Origin: JALYXS01 sp051003795 | GTDB taxonomy: Bacteria; Acidobacteriota; Terriglobia; Bryobacterales; Bryobacteraceae | Assembly: GCA_051003795.1 (NCBI GenBank) | Contig: JBPCKZ010000194.1 | Coordinates: 1 to 58,036 of the forward strand | Length of the DNA: 58,036 nucleotides | Reading direction: 5' to 3' | Shown here: positions 1 to 7,918 of the stretch, in pieces | Position numbering within the stretch: position 1 is the first letter of the stretch | Layout of the letters: every line of letters starts with the position of its first letter | Position numbers and translations under genes: made by a program | Notes under the pieces: model-generated | The model's database searches: none | Told to the model about the DNA's origin: nothing | Seen by the model: the letters and a program-made list of their open reading frames with translations, nothing else

Positions 1-225
1 TCGCGCCCCGGGCTGGGCCGCCTGCGCGGCGTTCCTCATGGGCCACCAAACAAAACAATCACCGATGCCTACCTGCTGGGTATGGCCGTCCGGCATAATG
101 GCCGGCTCGCAACATTCCATAAATCGATCCCCGTGAAAGCAATCGTGGGAGCAAGACCCGCTCATCTGGAATGGATCGCAACCGATCGCAACCGGGCGCG
201 CGCATTGACGCCGTCATCGACGTGA
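1..225 (+). CDS. PIN-domain (VapC-like) ribonuclease toxin, C-terminal part
   Basis: Frame 1 is open from the window edge to a TGA at 223-225 and encodes the last 74 residues of a protein cut by the window start. The segment TITDAYLLGMAVRHNGRLAT is the signature of the C-terminal half of PIN domains: the Asp of ITDA is the third metal-binding acid, followed by the G-G-R-L-A-T-F strand. In most VapC proteins the next residue after T-F is a fourth Asp (TFD); here it is TFH, so that acid is replaced. PIN toxins are Mg-dependent RNases usually encoded just downstream of a small antitoxin gene, which would lie outside the window. Family assignment is fairly secure; activity is unknown. The gene is too short and too near the edge to judge its start. 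Confidence 0.75.
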   Translation, partial: SRPGLGRLRGVPHGPPNKTITDAYLLGMAVRHNGRLATFHKSIPVKAIVGARPAHLEWIATDRNRARALTPSST

Positions 226-243
226 CCTTTTCAGGAGGCCGCC

Positions 244-722
244 CTAATGTTCCCGCGGCATCTCCGGCAAAGAATAAATCGAGTCCAGCACTTTCTCCAG
301 CAATTCGTCCGTCTGGCTCACCATCGACTTCAGGCTTTCAACGGAACGGGACTGCTCGGCAAATCGGTCGTCGAGCGCCGTCGCGCCACGCTCAAAAGCG
401 CGGTCGATGGCGGCCCCAATCTGTTCGGTCGAAGGGATCGCGCGCAATTGTTTCTCATGCCGATCCACGCGGTCTTCGAGCCGCGATAGCTGAGTTTTCA
501 AGGCAGTATACAAGACAGTATATTGGATAGGAGCTTGGGCCGAAACCTTGCCCGAAACCGTGGCGGAAGGCGCCGCGCCCGTTCGCTTGATTGCCGCGTG
601 ACGTGGTGGCGCGGTCTGCGCGGAGGCGATTCGAGCGCCTTCCAAAGCGCCGCGATCGCCCCAACCGCGGCGCCGCTAAGCAACGCAATCAATCGCGGAA
701 TGAGCAGGAAGAGCTTCGACAC
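244..722 (-). pseudogene. Small membrane-anchored coiled-coil protein split by a frameshift
   Basis: A GTG at 722 opens a frame whose first 30 residues form a membrane segment (LFLLIPRLIALLSGAAVGAI), then degrade into an arginine-rich tail ending at 498. An overlapping frame, open from about 675 to the stop at 244, carries a heptad-rich helix (LKTQLSRLEDRVDRHEKQL, then ESLKSMVSQTDELLEKVLDS) but has no ATG and no hydrophobic start. Adding one base near 640-650 joins the two into a protein of about 158 residues: N-terminal anchor, Ala/Pro linker, C-terminal coiled coil. I infer one gene with a single-base deletion, real or a sequencing error. If not frameshifted, the likely product starts at the TTG at 645 (133 residues). 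No family recognised. It converges on the PIN gene. Confidence 0.5.
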
Positions 723-794
723 AATCGTTTAGTATAGGGCACGTCGAATGCCCGCGCACTCGGGAATTCACCCTGTTGTCATTGCGGACGTAAG

Positions 795-1694
795 ATGGGA
801 ACCTGGATTGCTACTGGGTCGCGTAGTAGCTTAAAATTTATGCCACCGACGTCTCCGGGGTCCCCGGATGCGGGTTTAGCCATTTGGGTCGCGGCCAATC
901 AAGACGCGACCCGGGTCCCCGCCGCGCTTGTTCGCCAGGACGAGATCTTCGCCAGCCTGGAGCGGAACGCCGCCCGGAAGTATTTTCGCGTGCTGGAAGC
1001 CTATGAGCGGCTGAATCGCCTCTCGGTTCCCGCTGGCGCGCGCCCGAAACAAAACGTAGGCGAGCTGCTCACCGGCGCGCTCGAACGCGAACGGGCCCGC
1101 ATCGCGCGCGAGCTCCATGCCGGCGCCGGCCAGCCGCTCGCGGGAATCAAACTCAATTTAGAGTTGCTCCGTTCCTCCTTCCCCGAAGGGGTGCAGAGCG
1201 GCATCTCCCGGCTGGACGTCCTTGCCGATCAGGCTTTAGAGCAGGTGCGCGCCGTTTCACACCGACTGTATCCGCCGGATTGGCAGCGGCTCGGTCTTTC
1301 CGACGCCATTCAAACGCTGGTGCAGTCGAGCGGGGTCGCGGAGAAGTACCGTCTGAATCTGGATATTGAGATATTCGACCCGGAACCGGCCTACGAGATC
1401 AAAGTCGCCTTGTACCGCTGCTGCCAGGAGTGTTTGGCGAACATCTTGCGCCATTCGGACGCAAAATCCGTCCAACTTTCCCTACGGGCAGCCGGAGCGC
1501 GAACGGTGTTGCGCATCGACGACGATGGCGTTGGATTCGATGTCGAAGGCGTTCCCGCGCCCAATTTTCTATCGGGCGGTATTGGCTTGGCCGGCATGCG
1601 CGAGCAAGTCGCCGCCCTTGACGGCGAATTCAAAATCCAAAGCGGCCCTTGGGGGACTACACTGCAAGTCTCCTTGCCGGGTTTGAAGGGATAA
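795..1694 (+). CDS. NarL/DesK-type sensor histidine kinase
   Basis: Cytoplasmic kinase of 299 residues from the ATG at 795; a second ATG at 840 would also suit. The HisKA_3 dimerisation helix (about residues 96-160) contains RARIARELHAGAGQPLAGI with phospho-acceptor His108. The ATPase domain follows (about 200-298) with the N-box around CCQECLANILRHSD, the DDDGVGFD G1 box and GGIGLAGMREQV. The N-terminal 90 residues have no membrane segment and no recognisable sensor domain, so the input is unknown. The usual H-D-x-x-x-Q motif reads H-A-G-A-G-Q: the acid next to the histidine, which acts as general base in relatives, is Ala. The response regulator starts 13 bases downstream, so the two are almost certainly co-transcribed partners. 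Confidence 0.9.
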   Translation: MGTWIATGSRSSLKFMPPTSPGSPDAGLAIWVAANQDATRVPAALVRQDEIFASLERNAARKYFRVLEAYERLNRLSVPAGARPKQNVGELLTGALERERARIARELHAGAGQPLAGIKLNLELLRSSFPEGVQSGISRLDVLADQALEQVRAVSHRLYPPDWQRLGLSDAIQTLVQSSGVAEKYRLNLDIEIFDPEPAYEIKVALYRCCQECLANILRHSDAKSVQLSLRAAGARTVLRIDDDGVGFDVEGVPAPNFLSGGIGLAGMREQVAALDGEFKIQSGPWGTTLQVSLPGLKG

Positions 1695-1707
1695 GCTGGA
1701 AGGACTA

Positions 1708-2370
1708 ATGCAGCCGTCCGAACGCATTTCAATTGTACTCGCCGACGATCACTGCATAGTGCGCGAGGGGATTGCCGCTTTCTGCCAAACCAGGCCCGAG
1801 TTCGACATTGTGGGACAGTGCGCGGATGGGCAGGCGGCCGTTGAATTGATTGCGCGGCTTCGCCCGGATTTTGCGGTGCTCGATCTCAACATGCCCAAGC
1901 TTCACGGGATCGAAGTCATTCGAAAATTGCGCGACGCGAACTGCCCGACCAAGTTGATTGTGCTCTCGATTAGCCGCGACGAGAATCTGCTGAAGGAACT
2001 TTTCCGCAACGGAGCGAATGGCTATTTATTGAAAGACGGGCCCGCCCGGCATTTGCTTGAGGCCATAAGCTATATTCGGGATGGCGGCCAGTACCTGACG
2101 CCCTTGCTGCGGCATGAGGCGCTTACCGACGATCGCAAGGCGCGGAGCGACGATCCGTTAAGCGGCCTGAGCCGTCGGGAACACGAGGTTTTTTCATTTC
2201 TTGTAGACGGGATACGCCCGAAAGATATTGCCACTCTTCTTGACATTAGTCCTAAAACCGTCGACACGTACCGCTCGAACATTATGAGGAAGCTGGGTAT
2301 CCACGACATCGTGGGACTCGTGAAGTTTGCCATTCAGCGCAATTTGACCTCTGCGGGAGGCGCTTCCTGA
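1708..2370 (+). CDS. NarL/FixJ-family response regulator
   Basis: Two-domain DNA-binding response regulator of 220 residues. The receiver domain (1-125) shows the acidic pair Asp13/Asp14, phospho-acceptor Asp59 in VLDLNMP, and the conserved Lys in GYLLKDGP. The C-terminal LuxR-type helix-turn-helix (about 150-215) contains LSRREHEVFSFL, then the recognition region SPKTVDTYRSNIMRKLGI. It follows the kinase by 13 bases and should receive its phosphate. Targets are not evident; the next gene, with a likely promoter just upstream, is a candidate. The architecture is complete and of normal length. Confidence 0.93.
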   Translation: MQPSERISIVLADDHCIVREGIAAFCQTRPEFDIVGQCADGQAAVELIARLRPDFAVLDLNMPKLHGIEVIRKLRDANCPTKLIVLSISRDENLLKELFRNGANGYLLKDGPARHLLEAISYIRDGGQYLTPLLRHEALTDDRKARSDDPLSGLSRREHEVFSFLVDGIRPKDIATLLDISPKTVDTYRSNIMRKLGIHDIVGLVKFAIQRNLTSAGGAS

Positions 2371-2463
2371 GAGATTTCCGACCATCGTTCGCACCTTTCC
2401 TGAGTTCAAACCGGCGATTTCGCCGACTGCTGCGGCCCCGAACTTCTGGGAGACTCAGACTGA

Positions 2464-2492
2464 GAGGTTTTGCCTCGTGCCGTCACTATAAT
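2464..2492 (+). promoter_or_regulatory. Possible sigma-70-type -10 element for the repeat/TPR gene
   Basis: A perfect TATAAT lies at 2487-2492, 20 bases before the ATG at 2513. The hexamer at the expected -35 spacing (GAGGTT, 2464-2469) is poor, so this would be a weak or activator-dependent promoter. An activator site for the neighbouring response regulator is possible but no binding motif is recognised. Confidence 0.3.
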
Positions 2493-2512
2493 GAGTACGA
2501 AGCGGGACGTTA

Positions 2513-4327
2513 ATGGTCTATAAATCCGTGGCAAGTTCGCTCCTCAAAGGGCTCGCGTTGACGATCGGCGGCGGCGTTGCCTTGGGTGTCGGGATCAAGA
2601 TTGGGCAGGGCGGATTCGTTCAGGAGCCTGTCGATTCCGAGTCTGACGACGGGAGCGCTCTCGACCCCGTGCTCGACCGGTTGGAGGGTATCGAGAGCCG
2701 CATTGGACACGTGGAATCCGCGTTGGCGGAAGGGCCGGGAGCCGCTCACTCTTTCCATGATGCGGGCGGGGGAGAGCCGCTCCACAATGCACTGGGCCAG
2801 TTTGAAAGCCGTTTCAGTTCCCAGGATTCCGAAATGGCGGCCCTTCGCGGCGATCTACGGGAGTTCGACGAACGCAATTCCGGACGCCTGATCCAGTTCG
2901 GAGACGCAATGACGCAGCTGCAGTCCAGCCTGCCCGTTCTGGTCGAGGAAACCGTCGGAACGTGTTTCGAGCAGATGGAAAAAAAGCTGCAGCGCGAGAT
3001 CGAAGAGACGCACGCGCGCACGCTCGATACCTTTGTCGAAAATATCCAAACCAGGGTGATACAGCGCATTTCGGTTTTTGAGCGCGATTTAGAGGGGCAG
3101 GCGGAAGCCATGACCCAGCTCCGCGAGTACTCGCTCAAGACCGACCAAAATATGCAGCGGCTTCTGGTGGGTGTGGACCGGCTCGCTTCGGAGATCGCGA
3201 GAAAGGCAGAACTCAAGGGGCCAGACCTGAAAGCGCCAGATCTGAAAGTGCCGGATCTGAAAGTGCCGGATCTGAAAGTGCCGGATCTGAAAGCGCTGGA
3301 TCTGAAAGCAGATCTGAAAGTGCCAGATCTAAAAGTGCCGGAACCGAAAGTGCCGGAACCGGCTTTGTCGGAATCCCAACCGCCAGTTCTAAACGCGCCG
3401 GAACGGCAATCGCCAGATCTGAGAGTGCCGGATCTGAAAACGCCAGACCTGAGAGTGCCGGATTTGAAAGCAGAACTGAAAGCGCCAGATCTGAAAGCGG
3501 CAGAACCGAAAGTGCCGGAACCGAAGGTGCCGGAACCGTCTTTATCGGAATCCCATTCGCCAGTTTGGAAAGTGCAGGAACCGGCTTTACCGGAGCCGCA
3601 ACGGACGGTAACGAAAGCACCGGAAACGCCCGCGGCAGAACCCCGGCCGGCGGAACCGCTACCGCCGGAACCGAAAGCGCGCGAACCGAAAAAATCGCGG
3701 TCGAAAGACACGGAACTGAAAAGCGCGGACCTGAAGCAGGCGGAGGCCATCGTGCACCCCCCGGCCCTCGAGGAGCCGGACGACTTCCTTGAGCCCGCTA
3801 GCAATCCGCCTCAGGATCCCTTCGCTCAGGATCTACCCGCTCAAGGAACACCCGGATTCATCCCGAACCCATTACTCGACCAGCCCTCCGCGGAAGTGAA
3901 GCCTCGCGCAAAATGGCTGGTTCCCACGGTCTTGACCGGAGCGGCGGCCACCATCGGGCTGTTGGGATGGCAGTCGGGGATCATGTCTTCGCCCCAAGCG
4001 GGCCCGCCCGCGCATACCGCTCAAAGCAATTTGAATCAGAGCGGTTCGAACACCAGCGTTCCGAAATCCGTTCCATCGGCCGAACCGGCGCCGCCAGCCC
4101 GTACTCCTGCCGCGTCGTTAACGGAAACCTCTCCCATTGACTCCGCCAGGGCCTATTTACAACGCCACGAGTACGCCAAGGCCGAGGAAATCTACCGGAC
4201 AATTTTGAAAACCGACCCGCGGAATCGCGAAGTGGTATTGGCTTTGGCCGACGTTCTATACCGCCAAAACAAATTTGAGGAAAGCGCCAACGTTCTGAAG
4301 GCTCTCTCCGCCCCACCGCGTCCCTAA
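2513..4327 (+). CDS. Large coiled-coil / KxPDL-repeat / TPR membrane protein
   Basis: Protein of 604 residues with a mosaic layout. A glycine-rich hydrophobic stretch at about 8-28 (SLLKGLALTIGGGVALGVGI) may anchor the N-terminus. Residues about 45-225 are acidic and heptad-rich, likely coiled coil. Residues about 234-353 are a low-complexity array built on the pentapeptide K-V-P-D-L, passing into a Pro/Glu/Lys-rich stretch to about 430. A clear transmembrane helix follows at about 467-487 (WLVPTVLTGAAATIGLLGW), and the last 70 residues carry a TPR-like helix pair (YAKAEEIYRTILKTDPRN). The repeat region resembles proline-rich spacers that span the periplasm or cell wall. No overall family is recognised. 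The position after a kinase/regulator pair suggests, without proving, shared regulation. Confidence 0.85.
   Translation: MVYKSVASSLLKGLALTIGGGVALGVGIKIGQGGFVQEPVDSESDDGSALDPVLDRLEGIESRIGHVESALAEGPGAAHSFHDAGGGEPLHNALGQFESRFSSQDSEMAALRGDLREFDERNSGRLIQFGDAMTQLQSSLPVLVEETVGTCFEQMEKKLQREIEETHARTLDTFVENIQTRVIQRISVFERDLEGQAEAMTQLREYSLKTDQNMQRLLVGVDRLASEIARKAELKGPDLKAPDLKVPDLKVPDLKVPDLKALDLKADLKVPDLKVPEPKVPEPALSESQPPVLNAPERQSPDLRVPDLKTPDLRVPDLKAELKAPDLKAAEPKVPEPKVPEPSLSESHSPVWKVQEPALPEPQRTVTKAPETPAAEPRPAEPLPPEPKAREPKKSRSKDTELKSADLKQAEAIVHPPALEEPDDFLEPASNPPQDPFAQDLPAQGTPGFIPNPLLDQPSAEVKPRAKWLVPTVLTGAAATIGLLGWQSGIMSSPQAGPPAHTAQSNLNQSGSNTSVPKSVPSAEPAPPARTPAASLTETSPIDSARAYLQRHEYAKAEEIYRTILKTDPRNREVVLALADVLYRQNKFEESANVLKALSAPPRP
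3211..3570 (+). repeat. In-frame 15-base tandem repeat (L-K-x-P-D), with a duplicated longer block
   Basis: Units of the form GATCTGAAAGTGCCG (15 bases, five codons) are repeated in tandem with point variation. On top of this, a longer block occurs twice: PDLK units, then a shortened L-K-A-D/E-L-K unit, then V-P-E-P-K-V-P-E-P, then A/S-L-S-E-S, near 3300-3395 and again near 3460-3570. The unit lacks stops in several frames, which explains the long spurious frame on the opposite strand. Confidence 0.9.
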
Positions 4328-4339
4328 TTCGCCCCGCGC

Positions 4340-5542
4340 TCAAAACATCTTTAATTCTTCAATCACCGCGGTTAAGCCCTTGGTCCGGTACAACTCGCTC
4401 AACTTCTGTTCTTCGGGAGAAGGCGCCATCACTCGCATGAGCCGGGAGCTTTCGAGCGACTCGCGGCGCGGCACCCACACCGAGCCGTCGGAGTATTCCA
4501 CCTGGCTGACGAAGCCCGTCATCCCCTGAATCTGCACGTGCTGCCCGGCATTCGGCTGGCCGGCGCCGCGCGTGAAACGCAGTGCGGTATCTTGCATCAA
4601 TCGTCCGCTCTGGCCCGGCGGCAGATACAGTTCTCCGTCCGAAGCGGGCACTGAACCGGCCAGAAACTCGCGGCCTTGATGGTCCTTCACCAACCAGCCG
4701 ATCTCAACATAGCGCACGGGCTTCGACGATTGATTCACGATCTGAATCCGCGGCGAACGTACTTCATTGCCGCTGATCTCAGCCCAGCCGCTCGTGGCCG
4801 ATACGGGCGAATCCGGCATATGCAGGAAGGCGAACTGCGCCACCCTTTCAGGCGAACTTGCCGCCGCCGAGGTCGCGCGCCCCGTGCGGGAAACGGTTAC
4901 GTCCAGACGGGGCCGCTCCGCTTGGCGTGCCAAACTATCGAGCATTTCCTGCTGCAAGCCGCTCAATCCGCGCGCCTGAAGCACCTGCTTGAAATACTTC
5001 CGGTCGCGCTGCGCTTCGGTCTCCCAAAATGTCATGGACCGGCGGGAATTCAATCGGTCGGGTCCGAAAAAGCCCAGATCCTGAAATAAGACGCCGTCGA
5101 GACTGACTTCGACCAGCGGACCGGCGCCCGATTGCAACGGGCGCATCAGCCGGACCTCGATCGGCATCTGAAACGCTTCGCCCGGCGCGACATCGAGACT
5201 GGGCACCGCGACCGATCCTTTGCCAAACGGCGTCATCTCCTGCGCGAGGAGCAACAGCGTCACGCCGCGCACGCGCCGGCCGCTCGTGTTCCGCAGCGAC
5301 AGCGTCATGTGAAGATCGAGCACCATCGCGCTCCCGCGCGCCGTGGCCCGCGAATCGCCGAGATTCAGGGATAGGAGCGAGACCGGAGAGTTGCCGGGGA
5401 TATTGATCTTAACGGAGCTATTTGGATCGAGCGGCGTCTCTTGCGCGAAGAGCGGAGCCGGGAGCGACGCGGAGAGCCAGGCCGCCAGCAGCAAGAAACC
5501 CGTGCAAGCGCGTTTATTGAACCGTTTACTGAACATAGACAT
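4340..5542 (-). CDS. Exported protein of unknown function, third gene of the ECF sigma operon
   Basis: Protein of 400 residues with a clear signal peptide (basic MSMFSKRFNKR, then FLLLAAWLSASLPAPLFA, cleavage near AQE). The mature part is beta-rich, with repeated beta-sandwich-like segments (for example LDLHMTLSLRNTSGRRVRGV and SPRIQIVNQSSKPVRYVEIG), which suggests a pair of immunoglobulin-like or transglutaminase-associated modules. I know no named family. The start at 5542 overlaps the last 17 bases of the anti-sigma gene, so translation is probably coupled and the protein belongs to the same stress regulon. An internal ATG two codons later could also be the start. It converges on the repeat/TPR gene with 12 bases between stops. 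Confidence 0.8.
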   Translation of the reverse strand: MSMFSKRFNKRACTGFLLLAAWLSASLPAPLFAQETPLDPNSSVKINIPGNSPVSLLSLNLGDSRATARGSAMVLDLHMTLSLRNTSGRRVRGVTLLLLAQEMTPFGKGSVAVPSLDVAPGEAFQMPIEVRLMRPLQSGAGPLVEVSLDGVLFQDLGFFGPDRLNSRRSMTFWETEAQRDRKYFKQVLQARGLSGLQQEMLDSLARQAERPRLDVTVSRTGRATSAAASSPERVAQFAFLHMPDSPVSATSGWAEISGNEVRSPRIQIVNQSSKPVRYVEIGWLVKDHQGREFLAGSVPASDGELYLPPGQSGRLMQDTALRFTRGAGQPNAGQHVQIQGMTGFVSQVEYSDGSVWVPRRESLESSRLMRVMAPSPEEQKLSELYRTKGLTAVIEELKMF

Positions 5543-6107
5543 TGTTGATAGTCACCAAACCGGTCCGCGAATCCACATACCGGGCCCGCATCTCGCCTTG
5601 CGCGCTCACCGTGCGGATCACGTCCTTGTCCTTGCCCCGGCCATTCAAAATACTCAAAACCTGGCCTCCTTCCCGAACCTGAATCCCGCCGCCGGTCGAC
5701 TCAAGCACTACTTCGTCCCGGGTCTGCGGCGCGGCCTGGTGCAGCCAGAAATTCGCGCCGACCAGGATTGCGAGGCTGGCGAAGGCGATGCCAATTCCCA
5801 CCCGAGCGCCGACCAGCCGGACCGGCGCCTTCTCCGCGCCGAGTCTCATGTCCACGCACTCACCCGCCTCCAGACCCAGGCGGATATTCGCCTTCATCTC
5901 CGCCGCCATCCGGTTCCACGGGAGGGCGGCCGGTTCCGCGACGAATTCGGCGGTATCGGCGATCGCCGACCGGGCCGCCGAAAATTCGACCGCCGCCGCC
6001 TGGCACTCGCCGCAGCAGGCAATGTGGCGTTCGGCGCGCTTTTGAAATAGCCAGCCCAAATCGCCGCCCGCATACAGCGCCAGATCCTCTTGGGATAAAT
6101 GTTTCAT
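5526..6107 (-). CDS. Anti-sigma factor with zinc-finger (ZAS) domain
   Basis: A 193-residue membrane protein from the ATG at 6107 (MKHLSQEDL). The frame is open further upstream, but that part lies on top of the sigma gene. The N-terminal ZAS motif H-x3-C-x2-C is seen in AERHIACCGECQ and is known to hold zinc and bind the sigma factor. One transmembrane helix follows at about 102-124 (VGIGIAFASLAILVGANFWL). The outer part includes short beta segments (EVVLESTGGGIQVREGG) that could form a FecR-like or small sensory domain. The start is two bases beyond the sigma-factor stop, the usual order for a sigma/anti-sigma pair, so the pair is co-translated and the sigma factor is held at the membrane until a signal arrives. 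Confidence 0.9.
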   Translation of the reverse strand: MKHLSQEDLALYAGGDLGWLFQKRAERHIACCGECQAAAVEFSAARSAIADTAEFVAEPAALPWNRMAAEMKANIRLGLEAGECVDMRLGAEKAPVRLVGARVGIGIAFASLAILVGANFWLHQAAPQTRDEVVLESTGGGIQVREGGQVLSILNGRGKDKDVIRTVSAQGEMRARYVDSRTGLVTINNVYVQ

Positions 6108-6109
6108 TC

Positions 6110-6658
6110 TTACCGTTTCCTTTTCGCCAGGTAGCGGCGAAATTTTATACGCGCGTTCGCAATGTGAGAGCGCACCGTCGCCTTGGAGCAGTCGAGCCGC
6201 CGCGCCACTTCCTCGGCCGGCAGCCCTTCGATATCGCGCAGCACCAACGCCGTCCGTTCGCGCGCGGTCAAAGTTCGCAAACCGTCTTCTAAATAATCCC
6301 GATGCTCGTGGCGAAGCAGGATGTCTTCCGGACTTTCCGCCGGGCTCTCCGGCGCTTCGTCCATTTCGCACAGGGTGACGCGTCCGTGCCGGCGCAAGAA
6401 ATCAAGCGCCGTATTGGTCGCAATCCGGGAAAGCCAGTGCGCCGCCTTCCGCTCATCCTTGAGCTGTTCCTGACGTTGCAGCGCCTTGATGAAAGCTTCC
6501 TGCGTCAAGTCCTGCGCATCGGCGACGTTGCCCACAATGCGATAGATCTGCAGAAAAACCCGGCGTAAATTATCGGAAACAAAGCGATTCTGCTGCTCTC
6601 GCAGGGCAAGACCCGGCTCGACGGCATCGCTCATAATCGTGCGCAGCGACGTTTCCAT
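6110..6658 (-). CDS. ECF-type RNA polymerase sigma factor
   Basis: The start is the ATG at 6658, preceded by a good ribosome site (AGGGGGA) on the minus strand; an upstream open stretch crosses the promoter and is rejected. The 182-residue product has sigma region 2 (VSDNLRRVFLQIYRIVGNVADAQDLTQEAF, given here only as a landmark around residues 25-60) and region 4 (about 125-178) with LTARERTALVLRDIEGLPAE and a recognition helix in CSKATVRSHIANARIKFRR. These are standard for extracytoplasmic-function sigma factors. It heads an operon with its anti-sigma factor and an exported protein. Such factors usually activate their own promoter, so the intergenic region at 6659-6745 is the first place to look for the target sequence. 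Confidence 0.93.
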   Translation of the reverse strand: METSLRTIMSDAVEPGLALREQQNRFVSDNLRRVFLQIYRIVGNVADAQDLTQEAFIKALQRQEQLKDERKAAHWLSRIATNTALDFLRRHGRVTLCEMDEAPESPAESPEDILLRHEHRDYLEDGLRTLTARERTALVLRDIEGLPAEEVARRLDCSKATVRSHIANARIKFRRYLAKRKR

Positions 6659-6713
6659 GTCCCCCCTAACCAAGATGACGATGGATTCGAGGAAACGTGG
6701 AGACGCTAGACTG

Positions 6714-6742
6714 ATTATATACGCGTGAGTATACGCGCTGAA
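6714..6742 (-). promoter_or_regulatory. Possible sigma-70-type promoter of the ECF operon
   Basis: Reading the minus strand, TTCAGC (6742-6737), a 17-base spacer and a perfect TATAAT (6719-6714) precede the sigma ATG by about 55 bases. The -35 matches the consensus at only three positions. The site lies in the narrow divergent region shared with the thiolase gene, so both directions may be controlled together. Confidence 0.4.
6718..6737. repeat. Short direct repeat TATACGCG in the divergent promoter region
   Basis: TATACGCG occurs at 6718-6725 and again at 6730-6737, a 12-base period, inside the spacer of the proposed ECF-operon promoter. The position suggests a protein-binding site, but two 8-base copies could occur by chance. 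Confidence 0.35.
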
Positions 6743-6745
6743 CAG

Positions 6746-7918
6746 ATGAGACCCGTTGCCATCGTGGGAGCCGGAAAAACGCCATTCGGGGCCTTCCCGG
6801 ACCGGGATTTGCGGTCGCTGGCGGTCGCAGCCGGAGAAAAAGCTCTTCGCAACGGGCATGTAAGCGCGTCCCAGGTGGAGGCCTTCTATTTGGGCAACTT
6901 CGCCGGACCGAGCTTCGTTGGCCAGAACCACCTTGCTCCGTATATTTCCACCGCCCTCGGCATGACGGGCATCCCGTCTACCCGTATTGAGAACGCCTGC
7001 GCTTCAAGCGGTTCCGCGTTTTTTCACGCATTCTCCGGCGTGGCGAGCGGCCTGTACGATATCGCCATGGTCGTGGGCGTCGAGAAGATGACATCGCAGC
7101 CAACCCCGCGCGTTACCGAGATCCTGGCCGCGGCGGGCGATTGCTCGGGCGAAATTAAGGCTGGTTCGACGTTCCCGTCGCTTTTCGCCATGATCGCCCG
7201 GCGACACATGCACCAGTTTGGGACCACGCGCGAGCATCTGGCCGCGGTCGCCGTCAAGAATCATGAGAACGGAGCGCTGAATCCCGATGCGCAAATGCGC
7301 AAAATCATCACCCTGGAGCAAGCCATGGCGGGTAAGCCCATCGCCGATCCGCTCAACCTCTACGACTGCTCATTGATTAGCGACGGCGCGGCGGCGGTAA
7401 TCCTGGCAGCCGCCGAGCGCGCGGGAGAATTTACGGATAAACCGGTGCGCGTTCTCGGCATCGCGCAGGCATCCGATTACGTTGCGCTCGATCAAAAGCC
7501 CGACATCACCACGTTTCCGGCCGTGCGCGCCGCCTCGCAAAAGGCGTATCGGATGGCGGGCGTCCAGCCGGACGATATCGAATTCGCCGAGTTGCACGAT
7601 TGCTTCACCATCGCCGAGATTGTCGCGATGGAGGACCTCGGCTTCGTGAAGCGCGGCGAGGGCGGATTTTACAGCGCCGCCGGCCAGACGCGCCGCACCG
7701 GTGAGAAGCCGATCAATGCGAGCGGCGGGTTGAAGTCCAAGGGACATCCGGTTGGCGCGACCGGGGTGGCGCAAATCTGCGACGTGGTCTCGCAAATCCG
7801 GTGCGAAGCCGGAGAGCGGCAGCTTGCGCGGCATTCGCTCGGCCTCGCGCAGAACCTGGGCGGTTCGGGCGCTTCGTGCGTCGTTACAATCCTGGGCACG
7901 ATCCTGGACGCCGCATGA
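6746..7918 (+). CDS. Thiolase-family acyl-CoA acetyltransferase (SCP2/archaeal type)
   Basis: Protein of 390 residues from the ATG at 6746 (MRPVAIVGAGKTPFG); a GTG at 6725 is in frame but falls inside the promoter repeat. Three thiolase active-site elements are visible: nucleophile Cys85 in ENACASSGSA, His284 in ELHDCFTIAE, and His334 in KSKGHPVGATG. The HDCF form is typical of the SCP2-like/archaeal thiolases rather than FadA. These enzymes condense or cleave acyl-CoA, and commonly work with a small OB-fold partner, which here follows with a 4-base overlap. The substrate is unknown. It is divergent from the ECF operon. Confidence 0.92.
   Translation: MRPVAIVGAGKTPFGAFPDRDLRSLAVAAGEKALRNGHVSASQVEAFYLGNFAGPSFVGQNHLAPYISTALGMTGIPSTRIENACASSGSAFFHAFSGVASGLYDIAMVVGVEKMTSQPTPRVTEILAAAGDCSGEIKAGSTFPSLFAMIARRHMHQFGTTREHLAAVAVKNHENGALNPDAQMRKIITLEQAMAGKPIADPLNLYDCSLISDGAAAVILAAAERAGEFTDKPVRVLGIAQASDYVALDQKPDITTFPAVRAASQKAYRMAGVQPDDIEFAELHDCFTIAEIVAMEDLGFVKRGEGGFYSAAGQTRRTGEKPINASGGLKSKGHPVGATGVAQICDVVSQIRCEAGERQLARHSLGLAQNLGGSGASCVVTILGTILDAA

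Noticed and set aside
2746..3804. Long open frame on the minus strand (352 codons) rich in Ser-Gly-x-Phe/Leu-Arg.
   Set aside because: It is the mirror of the 15-base repeat in the plus-strand gene, which has no stops in that frame; no leader, no ribosome site, no family.
6107..6371. Upstream extension of the anti-sigma frame.
   Set aside because: It overlaps the sigma-factor coding region; the ATG at 6107 starts right at the zinc-finger domain.
6659..6931. Upstream extension of the sigma-factor frame.
   Set aside because: It crosses the promoter region and the divergent thiolase gene; the ATG at 6658 has a strong ribosome site.
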